From: Symsagittifera roscoffensis
Lineage: Eukaryota; Xenacoelomorpha; Acoela; Convolutidae
Direction of reading: 5' to 3'
Length of the DNA: 64,000 nucleotides
Assembly (NCBI RefSeq): GCF_963678635.1
Contig: NC_087068.1
Location: 18,296,027 to 18,360,026, forward strand
Position numbers and translations under genes: made by a program. The notes beneath the pieces were generated by a model. The model made no database searches. It was not told where the DNA came from and worked only from the letters and a program-made list of their open reading frames with translations. Positions 20,580 through 31,704 of this stretch are shown here, in pieces. The stretch's first letter is position 1; each line of letters begins with the position of its first letter.

Positions 20580-21545
20580 GAGCAAGAGCAGTCGAGAAGC
20601 AATTTTAAGTCGAGCACAAATTTGAAACATATTTTGGTCAAGAAAGTCAAAACATAGATAGAAAAAGTCGGAATATACCCATTTTCGGTCGAGAAAGTTG
20701 AAACATAGGCCGAGAAAGTTGAAACATACACATTTTTGGCCGAGAAAGTCGAAACATAGGTCGAGCACACCGAAGCATAGGTCGAGCACGGTCGAAACGT
20801 ACCCGATTTTGATCGAGAAAGTCGAAACATAGGTCGAGCACAGCCGAAGCATAGGTCCAGCACAGACAAAACATAGGTCGAACACAGTCGAAACATAGGT
20901 CGAGCACAGTCGCAACATAGGTCGAGCACAGTGGAAACATAAAGGCCGAACACAGTCGAAACATAGGTCGAGCACATTAGAAACATGTAGGTCGAGCACA
21001 GCTGAAAAAAAATTATTGTGAAAACATAAATGGATTTCAATCGATCATAACGGATCTGAGATGGTTCAAATAAATTTTTGGAAAGTTTTTTGTTCTTATC
21101 TATTCGGGATCGAAAAAACTTTTTTTTTAAAACTTGTCGTTCGGTAAAGTCGAAACATATCAATTTTTTTTCGAGAAAATCGAAACGTATCTATGCGAGG
21201 TCGAAAAAACAAGTTGCATTGTTTTAGAAAAATATCGGTCGAGAAAGTCGAAAAAGTCGAACGATATCGAATTTTGGTCAAGAAAGTCGAAAAATAGCTA
21301 TGCGGGGTCGAATAAACAAAGTTTTAAAAAATGTAAATCGAGATAGTCGAGAATGGCGAAACAAATCTTAACTGGGTCGAACAAAATCGAACATTTTTTT
21401 GTTGCGTCGAAGGACATAATATGGTCGAAAAAGTGGAAACATAACGAGTTCGGTCGAGAAAGTCGAAACATACCGAAATTTGGTCGAGAAATTCGAGACA
21501 TACTGATCTTTGGTCGAGAAAGTCGAGACATAAATTGAGCATCTC
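20580..21545. repeat. Degenerate tandem repeat (satellite-like), 22-bp unit
   Basis: The best part (about 20750-21000) repeats GTCGAAACATAGGTCGAGCA with period about 22 bp. The outer parts use the variant GTCGAGAAAGTCGAAACATA with longer, irregular spacing. The whole kilobase has biased strand composition and opens long but meaningless minus-strand frames full of CSTYVSTV-like repeats. No element ends were identified. Confidence 0.85.
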
Positions 21546-21936
21546 GACTCGGGTTGTTGTTTCGACTTTCGAAGAAGGTGAAGAATATATATGCTCGGAG
21601 TGGTTTTTTCAGACCAATTTTTAAAAACAATTTCTCGCGAGGGATCCATCCATGGATCTCTGTGATCCCAGAAAAGGTGTGCTCAACACTAGACATTTCT
21701 GACTTAATTGTTCATATGAAAACGCTCACTATTAGACTAACGTGACTAAAAGAGCGCTGTGATATTTTGATTCTGAAAGTTTAATGCGCTCTAATTACGC
21801 TTGGTGAATTATCCCTCACCACCAAATTGTTGCAATTTGAAATGAGGCAATCTAGTTTGTCCTATTAATTCCATGCACGACTCAAAGTTTAACAATATTT
21901 CATTAACTAAAAATTATTTGAGACCAGTTTATGGAC

Positions 21937-21985
21937 AGTCGTAATATTCAGGGCTTTGCCCTTATACGAGCAGTCTTGTTTTGTG
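21937..21985 (-). repeat. Hairpin-family terminus, minus orientation
   Basis: GACAGTCGTAATATTCAGGG through ACGAGCAGTCTTGTTTT is the conserved terminal hairpin of the roughly 530-bp family. Similarity continues weakly leftward to about 21830 (CAATTTGAAATGAGGCAA). It is a decayed copy. Confidence 0.6.
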
Positions 21986-23090
21986 CATATTTCAGTATTT
22001 TGTGTATGACACGAAAAACAAAGTTAGCCCGAAAACATTAATAAATTAACAATAAAAATTTGAGCCGACGCTATTTTCTTCAAATTCATTTTTCGTTTTG
22101 GTTTGTCATTTGACAAAATTTTAGAAAGTCTACAGCTGTTCCAATGTATACATGTTTCAAAATATATCGTGAATCACTCAAGCACATGTACTTAATCCAC
22201 ATGCCAAGCTTAAAAAATTTGTTTGTATCCAATTGTAGTCCAAACTTTAGCAATTTACTTGATGAATTGCTAAAGTTTCGATATTGCAATCCTTTAGTGA
22301 ATTTTTGTTCGAAATTTGTTTATTTTGGAAAGATGCAAGATGATGCGGTGTGTAAAATTTTGGGACAGAAAAAGCAAAGCCTAAAACAAATTTCCAGATT
22401 TTACTTTTGACCATTTACTTTTTTTCAGACCATCTTTCAGATCAGAAAGATTTTTGATGAATGTTGACCGCAGTTCAAAGGGAAAAAAAAACAGAAATTC
22501 GAAGTTCTTCATAATCAATAAAAAAGATAGCTCTTGGTTTGAAATTGCATTTAAAATTTACTAACTACAATACTTGATAGTGCCAAATTGCATTATCGTT
22601 TTTTCATGCTTGAATTTTGCTAAGCAATTAATTTCTTATAATCCCCTGGCCATTACTTAGAAAAAAAACCAAAGAAAAATTAGTGCCAGAGAAACAAACC
22701 TCAAATTCAAATTTTTGTATCTGATCGCGACAGTTGTAGTATCTTTTAAGGGCCAAAAAATATTAGGCAGCCCAAAAACAACTGACAAAATTTACTTATT
22801 TACAGCTAGTTTTGACAACTTAAAGAAAGTTTGCCCCACAAAGTCAAAAATTTGTGTTAATCTTTAACCAGAAAAAACCCACGAGTGTTGGCAAACTGTC
22901 TCAAGAGAGCTAAATATCCATAGATTAGCCCGCTGGATACAATTTTTTTGCACACAGTTTTTATTCTGACCACACTTTTTGTAAAATATTTTCATAAAAA
23001 CAACTGCTGTCGAAAATACTGCGTACTTTTTGCATAACAAATCAAAATTAGTATGATAATTCTTTTCCAAAACATATCTAACACTTCATC
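21986..23090. other. Non-coding AT-rich stretch
   Basis: No supported gene, terminal repeat or exon was recognised. Confidence 0.5.
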
Positions 23091-23091
23091 G

Positions 23092-23093
<2 letters not shown>

Positions 23094-23166
<73 letters not shown>
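23094..23166. repeat. (TA)n microsatellite with (TG)n end
   Basis: About 30 uninterrupted TA units are followed by TGTGTGTG. Any ORF across it is artefactual. Confidence 0.97.
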
Positions 23167-23602
23167 ATTTTTATAAAATGCAAATCAATTTCGTAGATCG
23201 CCATTAGACACAAATTGTCTGTTTGCAGGCGTCTAGCATTTTAAACTTTTGCATAACGAGCTTCAAACTTTCTTAAAATCATCCAATTTTTATACACAAT
23301 TATATTTTTCTACTCCGACTTGTATGATGATTTTCACAAACCAGATTAATCCTATTTTTTCAATTGTCATTGGGTTGATTTAATTAGTACAAATATTCTA
23401 ATTTTTAATCATTATAATCAGCTGTTTTTGAGAACTTTTTAGTTAGCTGCATTTGAGTTAGCCGCTGGCTAGTTTGGTCTTATTAGTGATGATTTAGTTA
23501 TATTCTATCTATCTTTTTCAAGAAGTTTTTGGTTTCTAAATCAAAAAGATTGCCCAATTATTCTAATTAGGCTTGTTTCTGAAAGTGAAAATGAGGGAAC
23601 AG

Positions 23603-23806
23603 AACAGTGCCGAAGTATAACAATGGCAAAAATTTTGTCTAACAGTGCCTTTTGGCACTGTGAAACACTATTTCAGTTTCGGAACTGGTGTACTTCGGGG
23701 CTGTTGAACGTCTCCTATAGGTAGTTTAACATTGCCGAAGTACAGCATTGCCGAAAAATAAAAGTTTTTTTTCTCAGATTTGGTATTGTACTTCGGAACT
23801 GTTGAA
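23603..23806. mobile_element. Two adjacent short MITEs, CAGTGCCGAAGTAC family
   Basis: The first copy (23603-23705) runs from AACAGTGCCGAAGTATAACA to GTGTACTTCGGGGCTGTT. The second (about 23726-23806) runs from AACATTGCCGAAGTACAGCA to TTGTACTTCGGAACTGTT. They are shorter, diverged relatives of 18896-19090. Confidence 0.65.
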
Positions 23807-23999
23807 GTCCCGCATTGCATTTCGGATTACACATGATAAGGTTTTTTTTCTGATCACACCGTTGAAAAACGAAAATCAAAAATAGATGTGAATTTTTTAC
23901 TATGTATCTATATGCGAATTTGCAAGAAATAAAATTTTGAATTACAAAAATTACTGGTTTGGTGCTAGTTTATAAATAGGCGAATAAACTCTAAAAACA

Positions 24000-24449
24000 T
24001 CAAAATGTGCAAAGGAACGGCCATGATTCGTAGATCTTTCCTCCAAACTCGAGCGAGTAATCCGACTTTCGTACCCTCCAGAAATCTTGGTCGGTCAGAA
24101 TATACGTTTCCTGTGATTCGTGTTCTTGGAAAACAAGCCTTATATCGGACTCTTGAATGTACAATGGGTAAGCCGATTGCACAACTGTCGTGAACCATTG
24201 AGTTGTTACGTCACCGTTTGCATCATTGGTAGCGGTATCAGTTGCGTCATCGATTAGATCATTCGATGATGCTATTACATCACCGTAGTCTGTGTTTGTG
24301 TCTGTTTGTGGGGTTTTGGTGGTGGGCTTTTCCTGGTTTTTGGTGGTTGTTGGGAGTGTTTGGAATTTGGGGAATGTCGTATCAAAATGGAGGTTGTAAA
24401 ATGAAATAGGTTCGAGGCATTCGTTGGTTCTCGTGTTGAATCGGTAGAT
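24000..24449 (-). CDS. Metalloproteinase-like gene, last exon (hemopexin-like end)
   Basis: After the acceptor GTTTCTAG the frame is open for 149 codons to TGA (24000-24002). The product begins IYRFNTRTNECLEP, continues through a Thr/Asn/Asp-rich low-complexity linker, then reads TYILTDQDFWRVR and ends ESWPFLCTF. The tryptophan-containing blade and a cysteine very near the C-terminus resemble the last hemopexin blade of matrix metalloproteinases, which carries the closing disulfide. This is a resemblance, not a firm domain call. It joins the exon at 24724-24956 in phase 0. Confidence 0.65.
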   Translation of the reverse strand: MYRFNTRTNECLEPISFYNLHFDTTFPKFQTLPTTTKNQEKPTTKTPQTDTNTDYGDVIASSNDLIDDATDTATNDANGDVTTQWFTTVVQSAYPLYIQESDIRLVFQEHESQETYILTDQDFWRVRKSDYSLEFGGKIYESWPFLCTF

Positions 24450-24723
24450 CTAGAAACAAAATTTGAGTAGAAAGTCGTAGATAAACAAAACTAAAATCCC
24501 TGCTGAACATTTTTCAAACATTGACAAAATTGATCTGATTTGAAATATTTGTGATGATGTTTTTAAAACAGAAAAACATCGTATTTGTTAGCTTCTACAA
24601 AAAGGCTTATCAGAAAACCAGCTTTAAAAATTTTCAGTCGAAAACTAACTGTGCTCGGCTAATTTTGATCGAGGCAAAGTTTGTAATATCACTCGACTCG
24701 TGTTACAAAAACAATCTGAATAC

Positions 24724-24956
24724 CATGTGGTTGGTCGAACTGTCCGAGTAGAAGTAGATAGTCCTGTCTCTTCTGTTGTAGTATGACGTCACAAGGGCCA
24801 ATGACGTCATACTTCGTTCATCGTGGCCAAGAACAGGGAAACAGGGCCACTTGTCAGTCAAGAGAACAGGGTCCGATAGTGTGTAGGGGAGGGGTGAGGA
24901 TGATGATGAGGATGAGTCATCAGTCTTGTTAAAGTGAACTCGGAATACTTCCAAAT
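24724..24956 (-). CDS. Metalloproteinase-like gene, internal exon
   Basis: This exon of 233 bases begins after TTCTGTTCACAG and ends before a GTATTC donor. Entry is after one codon base and exit is phase 0, compatible with both neighbours. The product has a serine run (six to seven Ser) and then TIYFYSDSSTNHM. With the next exon it gives an alternating hydrophobic pattern like beta-propeller blades. Its assignment to the gene rests on the phase match and on order. Confidence 0.55.
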
Positions 24957-25300
24957 CTGTGAACAGAAGCTCATGATGCAATCGACATTGATGATGGAAC
25001 TGATTATGCAATAACTCGAATTAAGCATCCCAAATGACGGAAAAATAAAAGAAGTTTTAAAACATTTATCTGGTTGCTCTTCAGAAACATTTCTATCGAG
25101 GTGAAATTCACATGGAAATTTTTACTAATAAGAGGATGGATTATTTTACTCGTTTTGCTAGAAAAGTCGTTTCATAAGCTCTTCTACAACTTCAATAAAT
25201 TAGGCAATAGCCATTTTGTCATTTTCATTTCTGAGCTCTTTTGAAACACTCCAATCCCAACAATATTCGGATAACTTTGTGGCATGTCGAATGATCTCAC

Positions 25301-25559
25301 CTGAGCTTATTCCATATGCTTCGTACCCGTCACTTTTGCCCATCTGCAGCAAATAGTCAATCTCAACCTCCTTGAACTTGACCTCTAACCTCTGTGACCT
25401 GTTCTGTATTTCATATTCCTGCACAACAGTGTTTTCGGTTTTGTCCGAGATGGATTCGGTGCTGAGAATGAGTCCATCTGTGACCACGAAAGAGTGCTTG
25501 TAAGATTTGTTCACGCGTAGACTGGAGATTGAAGTTGTTTTCAGGTTACATACACCTAA
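25301..25559 (-). CDS. Metalloproteinase-like gene, exon after the catalytic domain
   Basis: The exon lies between the acceptor TTCAATTTTAG and a strong donor CAG|GTGAGA (donor bases 25300 downward). Both junctions are phase 1. The product runs from VCNLKTTSISS to GYEAYGISS and has no recognised domain. The frame remains open past the donor to a stop near 25200, so this could also be the terminal exon if the donor is unused. Confidence 0.6.
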
Positions 25560-25842
25560 AATTGAATTTCTCAGTTTTTGATGACAAAACTTATTTAGAA
25601 ACAATGCGAGAAACTAAAAGCAAAAAATACAAAATATGAAAAAAACTCATTCAACTATCTCATTTTGATAACTTTATTATCGAAGTATTACTTTTATAAG
25701 TTGTAAAATTTTTATCGATTTTTTACGTAGATTTTACAACTTTCATTGATTTTTTATTACTAGGTTTTACAATTTTCATCGCTTTTTCACTTCTAAATTT
25801 TACTATTTTTTAATCAATTTTTCATTACTAGGTTCCGCTAAC

Positions 25843-26001
25843 CATAGAGTGCCTGAATGGCATCCACATCGCTCTGGGACAGTTCAATTTCGCTCTCGTG
25901 CTCAGTCGGCTGGGAGGGACTGCCTCTTTCGGGTGTGTAGTACACAGAGTACATGATGGCAGTCGGGTCAGTCTCGTCGTGGGGCAAACCGAGGGCATGG
26001 C
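25843..26001 (-). CDS. Matrixin catalytic exon: second half of zinc site and Met-turn
   Basis: After TTTTGTTTCAG the exon completes the zinc-binding motif: joined to the upstream exon it gives HELGHALGLPHD, the HExxHxxGxxH signature of metzincins with three zinc-binding histidines and the catalytic Glu. It continues through TAIMYSVYY, the Met-turn, to LSQSDVDAIQALYG, the usual end of an MMP catalytic domain. Immediately after LYG the frame meets TAG, but a GTTAGC donor overlaps that stop. Splicing there keeps phase 1 into 25559, so the transcript can either end as a minimal matrixin or continue. Confidence 0.88.
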
Positions 26002-26039
26002 CTGAAACAAAACGATAAGTACTGTATGAAGGGACGGAT

Positions 26040-26375
26040 TTATTTCTTTATAGGCATCTCTAGAAAATAATATTTATGGTAAGATAGTTGGGTCCTTGAT
26101 AGTAGGGTCCATTCGAATGCCCCTCCCTAAACTCTGCATGTCAAATTTTTACAAAGTGTCCCTTTTGGTACTAATTTTGACATCCATTTATGGTCAACTG
26201 ACCCTGAAATTTTTAGGGGAGCCTTAGGCGCCAATATACAGTAAATTTGAAAGGGCGCTCACGCCGAAAAATTGCAAGTTTTAGTCAAAGCATTCCAAAA
26301 ACCTGTCAAAATTTCCAATTTTTTTCCGAAAAGCCGCCCCTTGAAAAAATTTGCGCACACCACTGGTTTTTATAT
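26040..26375. repeat. Degenerate hAT-type MITE in metalloproteinase intron
   Basis: It shares GGCGCCAATATA, the GGGCGCTCACGCC block and GCCGCCCCTTGAAAAAAT with the two hAT MITEs at 35.6 and 36.4 kb. Its termini are too decayed to show a target-site duplication. It lies in the intron between the two zinc-site exons. Confidence 0.55.
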
Positions 26376-26475
26376 TTGTTTTTTTTTCTAGGATCCCATC
26401 TATACATACGTGTTCCAGTTCCGTTAATGGATTTTTTTGATTTCGTTGTTCGAATAAGTTTTGACAGTGCCGTAC

Positions 26476-26619
26476 CTAACTCGTGGACTATGACGTGGGG
26501 TAGTATTGCGGGGTGGAGTCGTGAGAGGGCGTCGTTTATGTGCACTTCGCCCACTGTCCACGAGTGGCCCAATTGTGAGCCGAGGTCATCAAAGGGCACG
26601 GGACAGTCGCCGTGGAGAC
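26476..26619 (-). CDS. Matrix-metalloproteinase-like catalytic exon with HEL of the zinc motif
   Basis: The acceptor (GTTTTTTTTAG) starts an exon reading DCPVPFDDLGSQLGHSW, then VGEVHINDA, then VIVHELG before the donor GTACGG. In matrixins this region is the FDG.GG.LAHAF / GD.HFDD segment that binds structural zinc and calcium, followed by the active-site helix. The exon ends after the first base of the glycine codon and the next begins with the other two. The protein would be a secreted endopeptidase of the extracellular matrix. Signal peptide, propeptide and cysteine switch should be encoded upstream, in or beyond the N gap that starts 13 bases away. Confidence 0.88.
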
Positions 26620-26632
26620 CTAAAAAAAACGA

Positions 26633-26832
26633 NNNNNNNNNNNNNNNNNNNNNNNNNNNNNNNNNNNNNNNNNNNNNNNNNNNNNNNNNNNNNNNNNNNN
26701 NNNNNNNNNNNNNNNNNNNNNNNNNNNNNNNNNNNNNNNNNNNNNNNNNNNNNNNNNNNNNNNNNNNNNNNNNNNNNNNNNNNNNNNNNNNNNNNNNNNN
26801 NNNNNNNNNNNNNNNNNNNNNNNNNNNNNNNN
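26633..26832. other. Assembly gap, 200 N
   Basis: Exactly 200 Ns, probably a placeholder of nominal size. The 5' exons of the minus-strand metalloproteinase and possibly upstream exons of the plus-strand gene beginning near 27607 may be missing here. Confidence 0.98.
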
Positions 26833-27606
26833 TATCACCAGTAAGAATTAATTCAGATGGCTTTCGAAGATTGTGAAATGATTGGTTCCGAAGTTATCTT
26901 ATCAAAAAAGTGCGTTTATACCAAGTTAGCGTGCTTAGTTTTGTCTGTTTGACAATGACACAAATGTGGCTTCTGAAATTGAGTCCTACGATGTAGTCAG
27001 GCAAGACATCGAGCATATGAGCAGTTGGTCGAATTTTTATATGTTCACACCAAATAGGGATAAGTAAACTTTAATAAATTTTAACCACAAAAACTTTCCT
27101 TCCACCGTACAAAGACACTTACCTAAAAATTTTTCGCGAACCATTTTAGGTATTTTTAGTTTATTTTAGCGTATTTTAGGTATTTTTAGTGTAAGTTAGG
27201 TATTTTTTGTTCTTCAAACTTAAGAAAATTAAAGGTAAACAGGGTCATCTTGTATTTTTTCTATTGTGGAGTATATTTTCTGCAACATCAAATCAAATAT
27301 TCAACACATTTTATCCATTGATAGTTCTACTAGCCTTTCGATCTCTAGCCCAATTTATCTTCCATAGAAAGAAAATTCTCGATTGATGTATTCGAAAGCA
27401 AGGTTTGACAGCCCTGTAGACCAATTCAAGTTTAGGAGATGTTTTTATATATATGAATTTTCATAGTTTTGCTCACAATATATTCACAAACTTCCTGCAA
27501 CGGAGTGTCATAATAAATTTTTCAGAAAAAAAGAAACCAGAACGTCTAAAATAAATGTTATGAAATACCTTGCTGTGAAACTAAGATAAGAAGCCAATCA
27601 TATTAG
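26833..27606. other. AT-rich stretch between two divergent genes
   Basis: No exon could be supported. The words TAGGTATTTTTAGT and TTTAGGTATTTTT repeat near 27150-27205. First exons of either neighbour, or a shared promoter region, could be here. Confidence 0.4.
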
Positions 27607-27753
27607 AGCCGAGAAACGAAAGCAAATTATTGATGTTTTTCCCGAAAATGTGATTCTGCCGGAGAGTTTTCAAAAAGTAACCAAGGACAAATACAATAAA
27701 TTAGAACATAAGATCGAAAATTTAAGTATATCAGAAAAAACAGAGGTCGTACG
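27607..27753 (+). CDS. NERD/helicase gene, first recognised exon
   Basis: An acceptor (CAATCATATTAG) opens a frame reading EKRKQIIDVFPENVILPE and running to a GTGCGT donor at 27754. The upstream frame is closed by TAA, so the coding exon starts here or at a missed start. It exits after two codon bases, and the following exon supplies the third. The peptide is charged and helical with no recognised motif. Earlier exons probably exist. Confidence 0.55.
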
Positions 27754-27839
27754 GTGCGTGTTCACTGCTTAACTTAGCAGTGAATACTTTTGCTATTTTG
27801 CTGTCTGTGTGACTTTGGATAAATCTCTGATTGTTTTAG

Positions 27840-27885
27840 AAAAAAAAGTTCGTTTGTTTTATTCCCATATCAGTATGGGAAAGAG
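27840..27885 (+). CDS. NERD/helicase gene, 46-base exon
   Basis: A short exon between TTGTTTTAG and the donor GAG|GTAAGC encodes KKSSFVLFPYQYGKE. Phase fits both sides: one base completes the previous codon, and it ends at a codon boundary. It is too short to stand alone; support is the phase match and good splice sites. Confidence 0.55.
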
Positions 27886-28268
27886 GTAAGCCGTTTTCGG
27901 GTCGTATATGATTCAGCAGACTGCAGAAATCAAAATAAGACTTTGATGTTCTGGCTCTGTAACTTTTCAGAAAAGCAGGCGTTTTTTGCTGTTTCTTTTA
28001 AAAAATCTATAAAATAAAAACGTAATTGAAAATTAATGTCTAAAAGAATATTAATGTCTAATGTATATATATCGTGTTTATCTTCGCTCAATATCAAATT
28101 AAAACTTAATTTAGACTGGAATGTCTCTTATTACATTTCTCTCAAGAATAACAGCATTAAATATTTTTGAAAGTTTCATAATGGAAAGTTATATTCACCA
28201 TTCTTTTGAATAGTAAATCAATGTACTTAAAAAAACCAAGTATAATTGTAAATTTTCTGCTGATTTAG

Positions 28269-30259
28269 GCGAGCTCGTCAGGTCAGCAAGTTACGGCCGA
28301 AGATGTTCATAACATTGACAAAGTTTGGCCGGAGCTTGCTCACACTCTTAAAGTTGTCCCGGGTCCCCCTGAAGCGCTTGAGACTGTAAATCCTTACACA
28401 AAAAGTGTACTCGGTCATCAAAAAATTATAATCGACTTGATGAAGAACAAGTACAACGGATTACTCGTGAGAGGTCAAAACTTGGAGCTTGCGACGGATA
28501 CTGGCGAACAGTCAAAAGCCGGAGCAGACGAGCAGCCAGAGAAGTTGAGTAATACCTGCTTTCTGGTAACTGCTCCCAAATTTCAAAAAGTTATCATGAT
28601 AAAGACAGTCAATGACGTGTCAAAAGATAAATCTGAAGAAACAATTGTCAAGTCGATCGAAAATCAATTTCAAGCTTTAAAAAGTCAACACGGCCTTAAA
28701 CCAGACGATATTGTTCTTGTTCTATTGGTAAAAAAATTAAAAGAAAGTAAAGAAAAGCTCGAAAAACAATTACCGAAGGAATTGCAACATGAGTTTGGAA
28801 CAAACATACTTAAGGTTTTACGGGATATAGACAAAACTGCTCCGCAGAACCAGAGTTCGAGAATTTTAAATTTTGTGCGTGATCAGAAAAAGAGATCAGA
28901 CCTTCAACTTTCTTACCAAATTACGAAAAAAGAGTTCCACTGCGGCGGCGAACAGAAAAGTAATCTTCAGAGTAAAGAGGAAATTAGCATCCTTGCTGAG
29001 ACTCATTTCCCAAAGCGCAAGGAAAAATTAGTTTTTGTTCCCGACATTGACAAAATTTGTGAAAACTTGTTGTACAAAACCACCAGCGGCGGAACTTGGA
29101 AGGAGATAGAAGATTGGGGTTCCTATTACGGCGAAGTTACTCTATTCATCCAGAAGTACATCGTGCAGCTAGACATGCCGACGGGGGTCATGTTGAAAAG
29201 TTTTTGCGACAAACATTTCGAGACTGTTTTGGATGCAAGAAGTGAAGTACCTGGCAATTTTGAGATCGATTGGCTGTATTTGGGTCCAAACAAAATAATA
29301 GCGATTGAAATCGGGCTATCGAAATCGATTTTTGCAAGATGTGACCACACAGCCTCCTCTGATCAATTAGGGTCGGTAAAAATGATTAAATCCGCTGTTC
29401 TGAATAAATTTAGCCAGATATTTACAAAAATATTCCCGCGTTTTCACTATATAATTCACTCACTTTGCAGGTTTTATGGAAAAGAATCAGACTTCACTGG
29501 CATACTGGACCGTAACTTCTCAGTTCTGACTATTTTTCCAAATATATCGAAAAAAAAATTTAAAAAAGTCTTAAAAGATGTGAGGAATGGAAAAAAAGAA
29601 GAACTGAAAGAAACGCGAGATCTGATAAAAGACAATAAAAAATTACTGGGATGCCTACACTTTGCTTTTAAAGTAGACTTGAAACAAAACTCGTCGACCA
29701 ATTTATTCAGGCTGAGTGAAGACCTTACTTTACAATCACTTGAAACTTCCTTCTCGCAAAACTTTAGACCTGCAAATTTGTCCAGTGAAAATGAGATGCT
29801 TGAAACTATTAAAAATATTTTATCGCTGTCGAGTCTAAATTTTCTGAGATTCGAATCAAAAGAACGAGAAAAAGTTGACACGAGTGACATAGACGATCGA
29901 TACAGAACAACGTTTTCTTTCTGGAAAGAAAATCAGAAAAGTTTGACCTACAATAGCTTGGATTTTATTTTGAGTCCAGAGCAGCACGCAATTTTATCTG
30001 ACATTAGTGATGATATGAGATGTGTAGTTCTACGAAGCGAGCCAGGCTGTGGGAAGACATCGCTCCTTCTGGCAAAATGTCAGATACTAGCCGAAGGAGA
30101 TGAAGTCAGTCGAATTTTTTATGTCGTGCCCGACAACAGAACTATTTTGATTGATAAATTGGAAACAATAATAGCACAATGTGGCTGTGCTGCTCTTAGA
30201 GACAAGATTGAAATCAAGCGCCTACATTTGTCAACCAAGATAGAAGACCTTCAGATTGC
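28269..30259 (+). CDS. NERD-like nuclease domain plus SF1 helicase Walker A, main exon
   Basis: This 1,991-base exon starts in phase 0 after TGCTGATTTAG and ends at GC|GTAAGT. The central part has FEIDWLYLGPNKIIAIEIG (about 29259-29315). In NERD and other PD-(D/E)xK-type nucleases the corresponding pattern is an Asp, then GPN, then E-x-K. Here Asp and Glu are kept but the usual Lys position is Gly, with a Lys three residues on. Near the end, LSPEQHAIL resembles an SF1 Q-motif and SEPGCGKTS (about 30036-30063) is a Walker A loop. Nuclease activity is therefore doubtful, while nucleotide binding is likely. The N-terminal 250 residues are Lys/Glu-rich and unrecognised. Confidence 0.8.
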
Positions 30260-30529
30260 GTAAGTAAAATTCGAAAGTGTCTTACATTCGATGATGCGTT
30301 AATTGCAATCATTTTTCTTTCAATCTTTTATTGCTTGACATTATTTTTTTTTCAAAACAAATGCCGATTATATCTGAATCACTACGTGTTTGTATAGTTT
30401 TTTCATCGCGCCACTCAGTAAAAACTACTAGTTTGAAGAAAAAATAAAAGAAAAAAACTTTTTTGGAAGCTTTATATGAAATTTTTCATGACCGCAACCA
30501 GCTATTCTTGTTCTTTTTGATGTCTTTAG

Positions 30530-31704
30530 CAACAGTGATGAAACTTTCGCCCTGATGGTGGACGAGCTCGATTTTAGTCGATTTTCCGCGTCTAACAATA
30601 CTCGTGACAAGCTGAAAAGATTGGCAAGCAAAGCCAAATACGTGTGGATTGCTTTCACTTTTACTAATCAAGTCCAACAAAATATATATAAATTCATTGA
30701 GAACAACGAAACGTTCAAGCTGCAAGAACTCCATGTGATGTTTCGAAACTCTCAGCATATTAGTAAAATCCATCATAGATTCATGCAAATGCAACATTTG
30801 GTATCGTTTGCGTACCCTTTAAAACTGTTACATCAGAAAACTGTTTCTGGTGAAGACTCTTCTTTCTCTCCATATGAAAAACCAGTGATTGGAGGATGTT
30901 TTCAATCCTCTCAACCTCAAGTTCAAGTGAAGTATGTCAAAGAGCTGAAGGATTGCTTGACCATACCAACTACAGATTTCTTGAAGCCAGAGTTTCGATC
31001 AGATAGACTGGCGGTGATTTTCTCCGACAAAAACGCCGAAGACGAAGATAAAATAGACTGGCACACTTATTTTACTTTCCTACAGAACATGCTAGCTACA
31101 ATCAATGACAGCACTGTCGTCATCGTTTTCTACAATGACTTCAGACGAAGTTTTAGGGACTACGTGTCGTTATTTGGTGGCAGCGAGTTCAAATCTGTGT
31201 TGATCATTTGTGATCATTTCCAGGAGAAACCAGCATTAGGGCGGGCAGACGAAATAGACAAAGCAGTTACGCGTGCCCAACTAGAAGTTGGATTTATCGT
31301 GCCGGAATCTTTCAAAAAAGAAGAAGAATGGCTGAATTTTATCAGTGCCACTGACGACCATTCGGTTCAGACAGAGTTTTGTCAATTTATATACGGTGAA
31401 CAAACACTGAGAAAGAATTGGTTGCATCCAAAAATACGCAGTGACCCTGACTACAATTGGCTTCAAAAGAGATTTCTCCATTTGCAATCAAACCCTGATT
31501 TGAACAAAATTTGGTTCAAATTTGCTGGCGCTGGACATATAAGATACGCAGTAGAATTAGCCGCAGTAACCAAAACCGGATTTTGTATCAAAAAAGATAG
31601 TAAAGATGGACTCACACAAGATGGAAAAACTGGAATCGAAAACGATGAAACAAACAATGATGGGAAAGCATGGAAAACCTCAATCCTCCAAAAGCCTTAT
31701 AAAG
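30530..31704 (+). CDS. SF1 helicase-like NTPase, Walker B to motif VI exon
   Basis: A 270-base intron (30260-30529, GTAAGT...TCTTTAG) joins this exon in phase. It begins NSDETFALMVDELDF, a Walker B-like motif. YVWIAFTFTNQ sits where SF1 motif III would be (often GD..Q), LHVMFRNS resembles motif IV (NYRS) and DKAVTRAQLEVGFIVPES resembles motif VI. Order and spacing match a UvrD-like two-domain motor, somewhat eroded. It ends AAAG|GTAAGA, giving one codon base to the last exon 5.2 kb away. The product may act on nucleic acid; a regulatory P-loop protein without unwinding activity is also possible. Confidence 0.8.

Noticed and set aside
20558-21163. Long minus-strand ORFs of up to 201 codons
   Set aside because: They are translations of the 22-bp tandem repeat; three overlapping frames give the same kind of CSTYVSTV-like repeats.
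22992-23213. ORF with an Ile-Tyr repeat
   Set aside because: Product of the TA microsatellite.
26247-26876. ORFs running through the gap
   Set aside because: They include 200 unknown bases and lie antisense to the metalloproteinase exon.
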